Source of the DNA: Vicia villosa
Taxonomy: Eukaryota > Streptophyta > Magnoliopsida > Fabales > Fabaceae
Reading direction: 5' to 3'
DNA: 64,000 nt
NCBI RefSeq assembly: GCF_029867415.1
Contig: NW_026705906.1
Location: forward strand, 248,001 to 312,000
Part shown: piece after piece, positions 1-10,450 of the stretch
Layout: each line of letters begins with the position of its first letter
How positions within the stretch are numbered: position 1 is the stretch's first letter
Position numbers and translations under genes: made by a program
The notes under the pieces: generated by a model
The model's input: the letters and a program-made list of their open reading frames with translations, nothing else
The model's database searches: none
What the model was told of the DNA's origin: nothing

Positions 1-1601
1 AAACACTCCCCTTCTTCATCTCTCGCATTATCGTTATCGTACAAACAACAAAAAAAACTCAAGATTTCTCTTTCGATCTCGCTCGGTTTCGATCTCTCTG
101 CTCTCTCTTTCTCTCTCGATTTGATTCGACTGTGGTTCTCTCAAACTCCATGGATGAACCACAACAAAATCCCGCTCTGCTCATCTCTCTCGATCTCTTG
201 CGTATCAACAAAAACAACAACGAATCCTCTCTAGATGCATTCACGGTTCAAACTCAAACACAAACAAACACATCAAAAGAAAACCTAATCCCAAATAACC
301 CAATACCCCATGATTTCACTATATTCAGGAGATTACAAATTACATGATTACAAGATTCAAACACGAATTCAACAAAATCGACAGACAAAGGAATCGATTA
401 GAAGCTCAGGTATGTTCTTGACTCAGTTCTTACCTCTCGACTTCTTCTTCAATCTATGCTCTGATTTACCTCTGTGCGTGATTTGTGTGTGTAGTTAAGG
501 TTGTGAGATAGCTGAAAGGTTTCGTATATGCAGGTTCGACGTGAGATTGATGTGTGAGGTTTGAAGGTTATGTGGTTGAGGTTTACGTTGAGTATGAAAG
601 TTTGGTCATTGAAGAGTGTTTTTTGTTCTGTTTTTTCTTAAACAGAAGCTGGATGAAGAGAGAGTTTTTATGCAGAGTTTTCACTTGTGTTGTGAGACGG
701 GTTTTCTGTGGCTGCTGCCTCTAGGTTTTTTTCGCCTCGTTATATAGAAGTATTGAAGATGGTTTTGGAGGGAGAATTGGAGCTATAATTTTGAAATAAA
801 AGTCATTTTTTGGTGTTCTGATTTGTGCTTTCTAATTGCAGGTTATTGGTGTGTCCATTTTAGTGCAAAGTTTGGACTGTTGTGTGCAGGTTGGTGGAGC
901 AGATAACAACAGAGTGCAACAGGGACAAGGTTTGAGCAGGCTGGTGGAGCAGATGGTAGCAGCAACAGGAGGTTGTTGGTGGACCCAGGGTGTGAGGCGC
1001 AGGAAAACATAAGGATGCAGTTGAACCATTTTTTTTTGTTTTTTTTATGTATACTATCTAATGAGGTGTAATGTGGATTAAGTAAGATTTTTTGTACAAT
1101 TTAAATTAAAAGCTATTCTAGACAGCATATAACAAGCAATTGAATCTGTCACTAATAAACAAATAATAAAATTAACTAAATAAATGCACACTTTAATCTA
1201 TAATTAAAGATAAAATTCAATATTATGAATAAAAAATGCAAAATGCAATATGAATATGACGTTGACTTATTTTTTATATATTTTTTTATGTGATGATGTA
1301 TGTACTAATAAACCTCTTACTAATGCAACAATTAACTAATTTATTGACAACTAAATGCAAATTAAAAGAAGTTACCAACTAAAAGAATTAAAATCATGAA
1401 ACGAAATTTAAATCCTAATTAGAAAATGCAACATCAAAACCATATAGGAAATGGAAGTTCAAATAAAATAAGATAACTTATCGATAACTATATGAGAAGT
1501 TCATATGCGAATAAGATGCAACGCATTAGAGATGCGAGTAAAAATAAAATGCTAACGAATAATGGAATGAAAATTATTGGGGCACAAATTGGGGTATGAC
1601 A
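1..1601 (-). repeat. Element A 3' LTR, partial
   Basis: This matches 8850-10450 base for base in length. The differences I saw are near 400 (AAGG versus AATG), near 920 (GTGC versus GTTC) and in the T-rich run near 1280. It ends in TATGACA at 1601, the reverse complement of the TGTCA LTR start. About 1.3 kb of this LTR lies left of the window. Confidence 0.9.
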
Positions 1602-1613
1602 GATGCCCCTATT
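1602..1613 (-). other. Polypurine tract of element A
   Basis: Read on the minus strand, AATAGGGGCATC lies directly against the 3' LTR start. This is the expected place and composition for the plus-strand primer. The same AGGGGC core flanks the LTR ends at 36438 and 55246. Confidence 0.6.
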
Positions 1614-1925
1614 TAATTGACTTTGGCCCGATAGCATGAATGGCTTTGGTGTTCGTGATATCGGTGGCAGAAGGTAATTAAATACAAAAAATGCCCGAAT
1701 TTTGCCCCTTGATGCAATGAGATGCTATGAATGCGTGGATTCTCGCTGGGATACGAAAACGGAAAGTAAATCTCTGTGGGGATTGATAAAATGATTGTGT
1801 GAAGGAGTTCTAGTGGGAAGACTTGTTGGGGAAATGCAATGGTGCCAAAATCGTTCTCAACCAGAGGATAGAGTTTGGTTAACGAAGGTTGATTCTTAAC
1901 CAGCGGATTGAGCCTAAACAAAAGA

Positions 1926-2940
1926 GACCGCTGACATCAACCGGTGAATCGATACAATATCAACTAGTGAGTTGAGTCCAACAAAGAAATTATCATCAGC
2001 CAGTGGATGGGTGAAAAGTAGACGCGTTATCCTCAACCGGTGGATTGAGTTTGAGATAAATAGGAGAAGCCATTTTCAACCAGTGGATTGGTGAAGGTAA
2101 GTCAACTAGTGAATTGATTTCAAAAGACAAGATAGAACTAACATCAACCAGTGGATTGATCAAAGGTGACACGATGTCCTCAACCAGTGGATTGAGTTCG
2201 AACAATTAAGAAAGAAGAAACACATCAACCAATGGATTGATGGAAGTAAACAAGACATGACTAACATTAACCAGTGGATTAATGAAGGTGAAACAAATTT
2301 ATTGTCAACTAGTGAATTGACTCTATCAACCAGCGGATTGACAAAGAAAAACTGCTTTCAACCAGTGGGTTGCTTTAATCTAAGCGGAACGTAAATGATT
2401 GACTGTAACCAGCGGGTTAGCAAGATGAACGATAAATTTCAATCAGTGGGTTGACAAAACAAGTGATATTCAATCAGTGAATTGGCACGAAAAAGATAAA
2501 CTTCAACCAGTGGGTTGACAAAACAAGTAATATTCAATCAGTGGATTGACACGAAAAAGATAAACTTCAACCAGTGGGTTGACAAAATAAGTGATCGTCA
2601 ATCAGTGGATTGACACGAAAGAGATAAACTTCAACCAGTGGGTTGACAAAACAAGATAATATTCAATCAGTGGATTGACACAAGAAGGATAAACTTCAAC
2701 CAGTGGGTTGACAAAACAAGTGATATTCAATTAGTGGATTGACACGAAAAAGATAAACTTCAACCAGTGGGTTGACAAAACAAGTAATATTCAATCAGTG
2801 GATTGACACGAAAAAGATAAACTTCAACCAGTGGGTTGACAAAATAAGTGATCGTCAATCAGTGGATTGACACGAAAGAGATAAACTTCAACCAGTGGGT
2901 TGACAAAACAAGATAATATTCAATCAGTGGATTAGCAAGA
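1926..2940. repeat. Tandem repeat array in the 3' UTR of element A
   Basis: About 30 copies of a 16-base core of the form TCAACC-AGTG-GGTTGA are spread over 1 kb. From about 2437 they become a regular array with a 64-65 bp unit, each holding one GGTTGA-type and one GATTGA-type core. Four units form a 257 bp higher-order block that is present twice, as the start positions 2501 and 2758 of equivalent units show. The array sits between gag and the 3' LTR. Hypervariable, tandemly repeated 3' UTRs are known for Ogre-type elements and can seed satellites. Short open frames across it on the minus strand repeat an NPLVE-like peptide; I regard these as incidental. Confidence 0.85.
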
Positions 2941-4987
2941 AAATAATGATTGCGGTGACATCATTAGGGATTATGAATCCATGCATGCTTTTTGCTTATG
3001 TATGAGACATCTTGGTTTTTTCTTTTGTGCAAATTGATGCACGTGTAATGATGTATAATGGTTGATCAATGCAGGTAATGAGTTTACCGGATGTGTGCCA
3101 ATGGGCAGTGAATTTTTTGGGTACCCATGGTGGACCAGGCTTGGTTTTCAATGGAAAAGACCGAGCAAGATTGAAACTTTGATTGGATGTTGTGGGAGAT
3201 TGCCCCATGAATGAGATGCATGATTTATGAATGCATGCTATGAATGAAATTTGTGGTTTGGAATGTTTTGACATGTGCCCCAGTGGAGGGTCATGATTTT
3301 TTTTTTGTGAAGTTGAAAAGGTCCCTTGGTAGAAGGTTTGTGCAAGTATAATTCCCGACACCAATTCTGATTTTGAGGACTTCTTGATATGGCATAGTCT
3401 GCTTGGACTGCTTGAAGGAAAGGTCTTGGCCCTGATTTGCCCCAGAATACTGAGTCTATGGAGAAATTTGCTTCAACAAAATTTGGATTCGAACTGATGA
3501 TCCTGAGATGACATGCCCCAGTCCTCGGGAACTTTGAAATGAATTGCCCATGAATGATGGACTTGTGAAGTGATGCGACCTTGATGGTTCCACTTTATGC
3601 TCTTCAAATGATTATTATTGTTGGAACTTCCTTGATGGAAAGTGCTTGTTTACAAATGAAACTATTCAATTCAAAAATGGTAATTTTAATGCGACGTGCA
3701 TGCGAGTTTTGAAAACAATCATTTATTGAAATGAAATCGTGGTATACGATGAATAAATCCTGATGAGGATGAAAGTTTGAAATTCAAGATATGAAGGATG
3801 ATGTGATAGCTTGGTATCAAAACAAACAATTAGCAAATATTTAGGAGTCAGGTTAACGCAACCTTGCTTTAGTATGCTTTCAAAAGAAACCTCGCTTCAA
3901 TTAGGACCTTTGAGGGTTGTAACGTGGTCAGGTTCACGGTTTAAGAAACAAAGGATATAGGCTCAAATTTTGATTTTAACCCACCCCTTCTTCATGATAT
4001 ACTCCAGTCCTAAGTTCAGTTAACTGTTTCAAGTTTTTGACTTCCAAGAGAATTTGCATATGATGATTGAGAACCAATGGATTCTGAGGTGGCAGTCATT
4101 TATTCTTCTTTGAAAGTCGCACAAGTTTGTTCTTGTTTTTTTTTTTATAATGACCTTCTGATCTTTTTTTTTTTACTTTTGTATTCCAAAATTTTTTTGC
4201 CTAAGTCTCCTTTTTAGGTTTTTACTTAGCGGGATTTTCTTGATTGATTTTTTTTGGAACAAACTTGTATGACATTTGTTCAATGATATGAGAATTGGAG
4301 CGTTGTGACCGCCATATTGATGTTCCACTGGAAACAACTGTTGTGAGCTTTGGATGTTCACTACTACTTCGACATTGTGTACGAAGAGAGGATGCGGTTG
4401 AACCTTTGGTCGGGAATGGTTCCCATGAAATGATCTTCTTGGAAATCAGATGCATTAGTCATTGTAACTGAACAACTACCCTGCCCCAGGTTTTGATTAA
4501 GGGTTTTGATTTCGTGCAGAAAGAAAACACCTACTTCTAAGGCTCAAAGGGGTTAACGAAGGATTATCTTCCTTATTTCTCCAGTGTTTGGGGATTTGAA
4601 GCAATGCCTGTACATCATCAACAAAGTTTTATTTGAAAGCACGCTGATGCAAATTGGGTATTCGTTTTTCATCATCCTCCCTCCAATATTTGCTTAAACA
4701 AAAGTATAATGAAGAAAAGAAAATGGGAGAAACATAAACATATTTTTTCATATATATTTTTTTTAAAAAACAAAATAAAATAAAGGAAAAAAGAGTGAAT
4801 ACGAATGGACTGATTCAAAACTTGCATGCTCATTTCATTTATATTACCATTAAAATTAACAATGTTCAGAAGCAAGTAAACACTTAACAAACAAGTGAAA
4901 AAGCGTAAATGCAAAATGATAAAAAGTGGCTCAATGATCTGCTTTGATCCATTGGTTTTAGGAATGTCCTTGGTGTCTAAGCACTGA
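2941..4987 (-). other. Non-coding interior of element A downstream of gag
   Basis: I see no open frame that resembles protease, RT, RNase H or integrase on either strand. The sequence is AT-rich with T runs around 4130-4170 and an A-rich patch around 4755-4790. In a full Ogre element this place would hold pol, so about 4-5 kb of coding sequence is missing or has been replaced. Confidence 0.6.
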
Positions 4988-6601
4988 TCAGGGCATATGA
5001 CCAATATCTTTGAAAGAGAGTATCTTTTTGTCAACCAGATCTTGAACTTTTTCCTTCAGGACATTGCAATCTTCAATGGAGTGACCTACTATCCCACTGT
5101 GAAAATCACACTTGACGTTTGGATTGTATTCCTTAGGAAATGGAAACTTTGCAGGTCGGGTTGGTCTGGGAGCTATTGCTTTCTTCTCAATTAGATATGG
5201 CCATAGTTGAGCGTAAGTCATTGGAATTGGGTCAATGCGGCGATCCTCCTTCTGATGGTTCCTTTGAGGTTTATTCTGATTCCGTTGACGATTCTGATTC
5301 TGAGCTGCATTCTGAGGAGCATTTTGTGAAGAATTATGAGGAGGAGATGCCCAAGGCTGTCGGTATGGTTGTTTGAATTGTGCGGCCGCAACATATGGAT
5401 ACTGATCGTATGATATGAATGGTGCTTGCTGATAAGCTAAGGGTCGGTAGGAACGTGAGTTATGAGACTCTCCACCATCAATTGCAAAAGCAATAGTTTC
5501 ATCTTCCCACTTCTTCTGAAAGTTGTTTCCATATTTCTTGGTTCCAATCGACGATCCAGATTCCATAATCAATCGTCCTTCTCGTACGCCTTCCTCTAGT
5601 CGCATTCCCATATTCACCATTTCAGTGAAGTCGGTTGGAGCACTTGCAACCATTTTTTCATAGTAAAATGAGCTTAGGGTCTTTAAAAACATTTTGGTCA
5701 TCTCTTTTTCTTCCATAGGAGGAGAGATTTGGGCGGCAACCTCACGCCATCTTTGTGCATACTCTTTGAAAGACTCTTTCTCCTTTTGCGCCATGGCTCG
5801 GAGTTGATCTCTATCAGGAGCCATGTCGACATTATACTTGTATTGTCGAATGAACGCTTCTACAAGGTCATCAAAAGAACTGATATGAGTACTATCCAAT
5901 CCCATGTACCATTTCAAAGCAGCACCAGTTAGACTATCCTGAAAATAGTGGATCAATAACTTATCATCATCAGTATGAGTGGCCATCTTTCTGCAGTACA
6001 TGGTCAAATGGCTCTGAGGACACGAACTCCCTTTATACTTTTCAAAATCAGGCACTTTAAACTTGGCAGGTATTTTCACATTTGGCACAAGACACATATC
6101 ATAAGCATTCTTTCCAAATGAATTCTTCCCTTTGAGGGCCTTAATCTCCTTTCGCATCTCTTGGAATTGATCTTGGAAATCATCATAAACTTCACCTCTT
6201 TCATTGGGCTCAACTTGGTAAATGGGTTCCCCAGCTTGTGGCACGGTATGTACCAGGGGTGGAATCACGGTCATTATAGGAGTAGTTTGAGCAGCTCCAG
6301 TAACAGGATGGTATCCCTCTGGCACAAAGTTGTAAGACATGCCCCCAGGGTAGCCATTAGGCATCTGATAGTGAGAGAGACCAGTGATAGGAGCCATAGA
6401 AACAGTAGCAGTAGAAACTTCGCAGATCGTAGTAGTCTGGACTTCAGTTTGTGTTTGAGTGGCACGAGGAGATGAAGGAGGTGATGGTTGATTCCGAGCA
6501 GCCACTAAGCTTTCCACCAAAGCAGTCAATCTTTCCACCCCAACTCGAAGAGTAGTTACTTCATCACGGAATTCATGATTCTCTTGTTCAAGGTCTTCCA
6601 T
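4988..6601 (-). CDS. gag: Gag polyprotein of element A (Ogre/Tat type)
   Basis: This intact 537-residue frame encodes a capsid protein that would package retrotransposon RNA in cytoplasmic particles. The first 50 residues are predicted coiled-coil-like (heptads of E, L and V). The central part, about 165-345, has the retrotransposon gag signature, including LIHYFQDSLTGAALKWY and FKEYAQRWREVAAQI. The next 100 residues are Q/N-rich and probably disordered. Near the end CDFHSGIVGHSIEDC has the spacing of an atypical zinc knuckle (C-x2-H-x6-H-x4-C). The ATG at 6601 is the first in the frame and follows the 5' UTR. A stop at 4988 ends the frame where a full element would run into protease. The open frame with no disruption fits a young insertion. 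Neighbours are the primer site about 880 bp upstream and the 3' UTR array downstream. Confidence 0.9.
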   Translation of the reverse strand: MEDLEQENHEFRDEVTTLRVGVERLTALVESLVAARNQPSPPSSPRATQTQTEVQTTTICEVSTATVSMAPITGLSHYQMPNGYPGGMSYNFVPEGYHPVTGAAQTTPIMTVIPPLVHTVPQAGEPIYQVEPNERGEVYDDFQDQFQEMRKEIKALKGKNSFGKNAYDMCLVPNVKIPAKFKVPDFEKYKGSSCPQSHLTMYCRKMATHTDDDKLLIHYFQDSLTGAALKWYMGLDSTHISSFDDLVEAFIRQYKYNVDMAPDRDQLRAMAQKEKESFKEYAQRWREVAAQISPPMEEKEMTKMFLKTLSSFYYEKMVASAPTDFTEMVNMGMRLEEGVREGRLIMESGSSIGTKKYGNNFQKKWEDETIAFAIDGGESHNSRSYRPLAYQQAPFISYDQYPYVAAAQFKQPYRQPWASPPHNSSQNAPQNAAQNQNRQRNQNKPQRNHQKEDRRIDPIPMTYAQLWPYLIEKKAIAPRPTRPAKFPFPKEYNPNVKCDFHSGIVGHSIEDCNVLKEKVQDLVDKKILSFKDIGHMP

Positions 6602-6889
6602 CTTTATGTCGAGTAAGACTTCGCGTCTGATAAGGATGCCTGGGAATCAGCTTGACGATTGATGGTGACTGAATGAAAGAGACATTTGGAATGAGGTACA
6701 AGGACAACATGGATGTATGCATGATGCAAATGATATGTCATGCAATGTTGGATGCAAAGCAAGGTAATAGAACAACCTATCGGAAGGCTCCTTAAGTTAG
6801 GATAGTTCTAAGTTCTTTACCCAAAAATCCCCTCACAAGGTTAGCTCTAGAGTTTTTGGATATAACGGTTCCTAGAGGCATCCAAGCAT

Positions 6890-7170
6890 AATCAGAATAT
6901 CACCATGCGACATGCGAGCCATCTTATGACAAATTCATGAATATGCATCCTCCAGGCGAGGTTATTGTACCAATCATACAAGGAGTGCACCTTGGGGATC
7001 AATACATAACCTCCATAGATGAAACGGGTTCTAAAGGTCCTTGGAGTTAACGGCCAAATCAGATTTTCGCCATGCGACAGGCGAACCGTCTTATGACAAA
7101 TCTCATGAATGGGCCTCCTCCAAGTGGGGTTTTCGTATTAGCCATTCAAGGTGTTCACCCTGGGGACTAG
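6890..7170 (-). repeat. Imperfect direct repeat in the 5' UTR of element A
   Basis: Two diverged copies of a roughly 150 bp unit occur at about 6901-7005 and 7067-7165. Both contain CCATGCGACA, CTTATGACAAAT, CATGAAT and a CACC(C/T)TGGGG end. The segment lies between gag and the primer site and has no open frame I recognise. The stretch 7260-7445 next to it is low-complexity, with repeated AACATAAA words. Confidence 0.6.
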
Positions 7171-7480
7171 CACTACACAACCACCTCCTAACTTATGTTT
7201 TTTCTCTTGTTTTTCAAAAGCTCGGGTTGAGAGCTTCACTCAAGCATCATTCCCATTCCCACAGATGAATATATATATATATAGCAATATAAATACAAGT
7301 AATAAAGCAAGAGTAAAGAAACATAAATAATACAAGAGTAAACATAAATAACACATGAGCACAGGAATAAGCATAAAGAACATAATTATAAACATAAAGA
7401 ACGTAAGAGTAAGCAAACAAAGGCAAACACTTAAACATAAACTAAACTAAACTAGGGTTGACTCTCTTAAGATTTCTACT

Positions 7481-7500
7481 TTTCCCCAGCAGAGTCGCCA
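7481..7500 (-). other. Primer binding site of element A (tRNA-Arg type)
   Basis: On the minus strand TGGCGACTCTGCTGGGGAAA starts four bases after the 5' LTR end. Its complement ends in CCA as a mature tRNA does. Ogre elements are known to use a tRNA-Arg primer with this kind of sequence. It marks the right-hand LTR as the 5' LTR and the minus strand as sense. Confidence 0.8.
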
Positions 7501-7706
7501 ATTCTGTAGCGCTAAAAAAAATACTCGAGGTGTCTACACACTCGAAAAAGAACAGAGTCGCCACCGATCTTTATTTGTTCCAAAAAGGAAAGGGAAAATA
7601 TCGAATAAAACCCATGAATAAAAACAAATGGATAAGATGGTCATCGCAACCTAATTAGGGTTCGGGAGTCGGTTAAGCAAGGGGAAGGTATTAGCACCCC
7701 TCACTT

Positions 7707-7722
7707 CCATCGTACTCGATGG
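7707..7722 (-). other. Conserved stem-loop, U5 end of element A LTR
   Basis: The plus strand reads CCATCG-TACT-CGATGG, a perfect six-base stem with a four-base loop. The same module occurs at 39664-39679 and, with a different stem but the same loop, at 46575-46590. It is followed on the sense strand by GGTGCTAATACCTTCCCC. Confidence 0.6.
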
Positions 7723-7895
7723 GACCCATTTAGCTGGTTTTATGAATGAGTGTTTGCGTAATGTTTGCATTCTTTAGTTTATTAATCAATAAAAGAGAAA
7801 AAAAAAGGATTTTATTTTTTTATTATTGTGAAGGAAAAGGAAAGATTTTTTTTATTATTATGCTCGCCAAGACATTTATATCTTGTGCCTACGTA

Positions 7896-7914
7896 TTCCC
7901 TCGTGCAATGGGAA
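7896..7914 (-). other. Second conserved stem-loop in element A LTR
   Basis: A TTCCC/GGGAA stem encloses a nine-base loop directly beside TACGTAGGCA on the sense strand. Equivalents are at 29588-29601, 39805-39816 and 46687-46704, with different stem sequences. Confidence 0.5.
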
Positions 7915-7995
7915 AGTCAGAGCGATCGTAGTTCGGATAAAAACTAAACTACGATTTTGTTGGTTAATTTTATGAAGGATGTTTAACGTTTGGTT

Positions 7996-8375
7996 CAAAG
8001 GATCAAAGGTATTCAAGAGGTGTGCACCCCTTGTCACTTAATCATTTCGATTTAATTAAGAAAGATTTTTTTAAGTTTGATTCAAAGGATCAAAGGTATT
8101 CAAGAGGTGTGCACCCCTTGTCACTCGATCACTTCGATTTAATTAAGAAAGAAGATTATTCAAAGGATCAAAGGTATTCAAGAGGTGTGCACCCCTTGTC
8201 ACTTAATCACTTTGGTTTGATTAAGAAATTTTTAATTCAAAGGATCAAAGGTATTCAAGAGGTGTGCACCCCTTGTCACTTGATCACTTTGATTGGATTA
8301 ATGAAAGATTTAAAAAAGGTGTTAATCCAGAAGAATCGAGGTATTCCAGAGGTGTACACTTCTTGTCACTCTATC
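7996..8375 (-). repeat. Tandem repeat in element A LTR (about 75 bp unit, five copies)
   Basis: Each unit begins GGATCAAAGGTATTCAAGAG and continues to a TTGTCACT block and a short TTAATTAAGAAA stretch of variable length. The last unit is the most diverged. The core AAGAGGTGTGCACCCCTT is a near-palindrome whose single mismatch becomes a G-U pair in the sense (minus) RNA. An open plus-strand frame over the array reflects the repeat and is not a gene. Confidence 0.8.
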
Positions 8376-8849
8376 TTTCGGTATGGTTTAAAGAAATTTT
8401 GTAGAGAAGAAACTCGACATTGGATCGAGAAATTATTTGTAACTTGGCGTTGGACCAAAGTTTATTGATTTCTGGATTAAGAGATTATTCTAATATTTTT
8501 GGTATTTTTGATAATAAAAGAGAAAATCTAATAAACCTACATAATAAAATATTTTTGTATTTTTGAATGTATTATGAAAATAAAAACGATTTAAACAAGA
8601 GTTAAAGAAATAATAAAATTATTAAAGAAAATAAATGCAACATAGGTTAAAAAAAGCACAAATGGGGGGTGTATCCCACGAAATAGGGTAAGGCCCAACA
8701 GACATGCTAAAGGAGACTACCAGCAAAAAAAATAAAAAAATAAAGGCTAGCTGGGCCGGAACTGGGTCGACCCATGACCCATATCACTCACTTCATACCA
8801 AGAAAACGGGTTAGAAAACCCTCAGAAATTCTCAGCGCCTCTCACGATC

Positions 8850-9870
8850 AAACACTCCCCTTCTTCATCTCTCGCATTATCGTTATCGTACAAACAACAA
8901 AAAAAACTCAAGATTTCTCTTTCGATCTCGCTCGGTTTCGATCTCTCTGCTCTCTCTTTCTCTCTCGATTTGATTCGACTGTGGTTCTCTCAAACTCCAT
9001 GGATGAACCACAACAAAATCCCGCTCTGCTCATCTCTCTCGATCTCTTGCGTATCAACAAAAACAACAACGAATCCTCTCTAGATGCATTCACGGTTCAA
9101 ACTCAAACACAAACAAACACATCAAAAGAAAACCTAATCCCAAATAACCCAATACCCCATGATTTCACTATATTCAGGAGATTACAAATTACATGATTAC
9201 AAGATTCAAACACGAATTCAACAAAATCGACAGACAAATGAATCGATTAGAAGCTCAGGTATGTTCTTGACTCAGTTCTTACCTCTCGACTTCTTCTTCA
9301 ATCTATGCTCTGATTTACCTCTGTGCGTGATTTGTGTGTGTAGTTAAGGTTGTGAGATAGCTGAAAGGTTTCGTATATGCAGGTTCGACGTGAGATTGAT
9401 GTGTGAGGTTTGAAGGTTATGTGGTTGAGGTTTACGTTGAGTATGAAAGTTTGGTCATTGAAGAGTGTTTTTTGTTCTGTTTTTTCTTAAACAGAAGCTG
9501 GATGAAGAGAGAGTTTTTATGCAGAGTTTTCACTTGTGTTGTGAGACGGGTTTTCTGTGGCTGCTGCCTCTAGGTTTTTTTCGCCTCGTTATATAGAAGT
9601 ATTGAAGATGGTTTTGGAGGGAGAATTGGAGCTATAATTTTGAAATAAAAGTCATTTTTTGGTGTTCTGATTTGTGCTTTCTAATTGCAGGTTATTGGTG
9701 TGTCCATTTTAGTGCAAAGTTTGGACTGTTGTGTGCAGGTTGGTGGAGCAGATAACAACAGAGTTCAACAGGGACAAGGTTTGAGCAGGCTGGTGGAGCA
9801 GATGGTAGCAGCAACAGGAGGTTGTTGGTGGACCCAGGGTGTGAGGCGCAGGAAAACATAAGGATGCAGT
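8850..9870 (+). other. Gene-like segment on the antisense strand of the element A LTR
   Basis: On the strand opposite to gag there is a CT-rich leader-like stretch, an ATG at 8998 with a short open frame, a consensus splice donor (CTCAG/GTATGT near 9258) and a consensus acceptor with a pyrimidine tract (CTTTCTAATTGCAG near 9690). The enclosed interval is about 430 bp. The 3' LTR carries the same features at 1-1020. No protein family is recognisable and the open frames are short. It may be an antisense transcription unit or a captured host 5' exon; neither is shown. Confidence 0.35.
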
Positions 9871-10450
9871 TGAACCATTTTTTTTTGTTTTTTTTATGTA
9901 TACTATCTAATGAGGTGTAATGTGGATTAAGTAAGATTTTTTGTACAATTTAAATTAAAAGCTATTCTAGACAGCATATAACAAGCAATTGAATCTGTCA
10001 CTAATAAACAAATAATAAAATTAACTAAATAAATGCACACTTTAATCTATAATTAAAGATAAAATTCAATATTATGAATAAAAAATGCAAAATGCAATAT
10101 GAATATGACGTTGACTTATTTTTTATATTTTTTTTTATGTGATGATGTATGTACTAATAAACCTCTTACTAATGCAACAATTAACTAATTTATTGACAAC
10201 TAAATGCAAATTAAAAGAAGTTACCAACTAAAAGAATTAAAATCATGAAACGAAATTTAAATCCTAATTAGAAAATGCAACATCAAAACCATATAGGAAA
10301 TGGAAGTTCAAATAAAATAAGATAACTTATCGATAACTATATGAGAAGTTCATATGCGAATAAGATGCAACGCATTAGAGATGCGAGTAAAAATAAAATG
10401 CTAACGAATAATGGAATGAAAATTATTGGGGCACAAATTGGGGTATGACA

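Larger units (their letters stand above)
1..10450 (-). mobile_element. Element A: Ogre-like, gag-only LTR retrotransposon (left end outside window)
   Basis: Long direct repeats at 1-1601 and 8850-10450 align without net gaps, and gag between them reads on the minus strand. On that strand the LTR begins TGTCATACCCC and ends CGCTACA. A primer site ending TGG lies four bases inside the right LTR. The right (5') LTR is 2946 bp; the left (3') LTR is cut by the window edge. The 5.9 kb interior holds gag but no protease, RT or integrase, so the element is non-autonomous, comparable to gag-only (TR-GAG type) elements. I saw only three substitutions between the 1601 bp of aligned LTRs, so insertion was recent. 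The sequence right of 10450 continues as the internal region of element B, which is the target. The left target-site copy is outside the window. Confidence 0.85.
7505..10450 (-). repeat. Element A 5' LTR, complete
   Basis: The LTR is 2946 bp, bounded by TGTCATACCCC (minus start, at 10450) and CGCTACA (minus end, at 7505). It contains a five-unit tandem repeat, two short stem-loops conserved with other Ogre-like LTRs here, and a gene-like segment on the opposite strand, all listed separately. Confidence 0.9.

Noticed and set aside
2437..2940. Regularly spaced palindromic repeats resembling a CRISPR array
   Set aside because: Spacers are themselves repeated, no cas genes exist, and the context is a plant retrotransposon UTR.
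8022..8468. 148-residue plus-strand frame with HPLSLDHFDLIKK repeats
   Set aside because: It is produced by the tandem repeat in LTR A, on the strand opposite to the element's genes.
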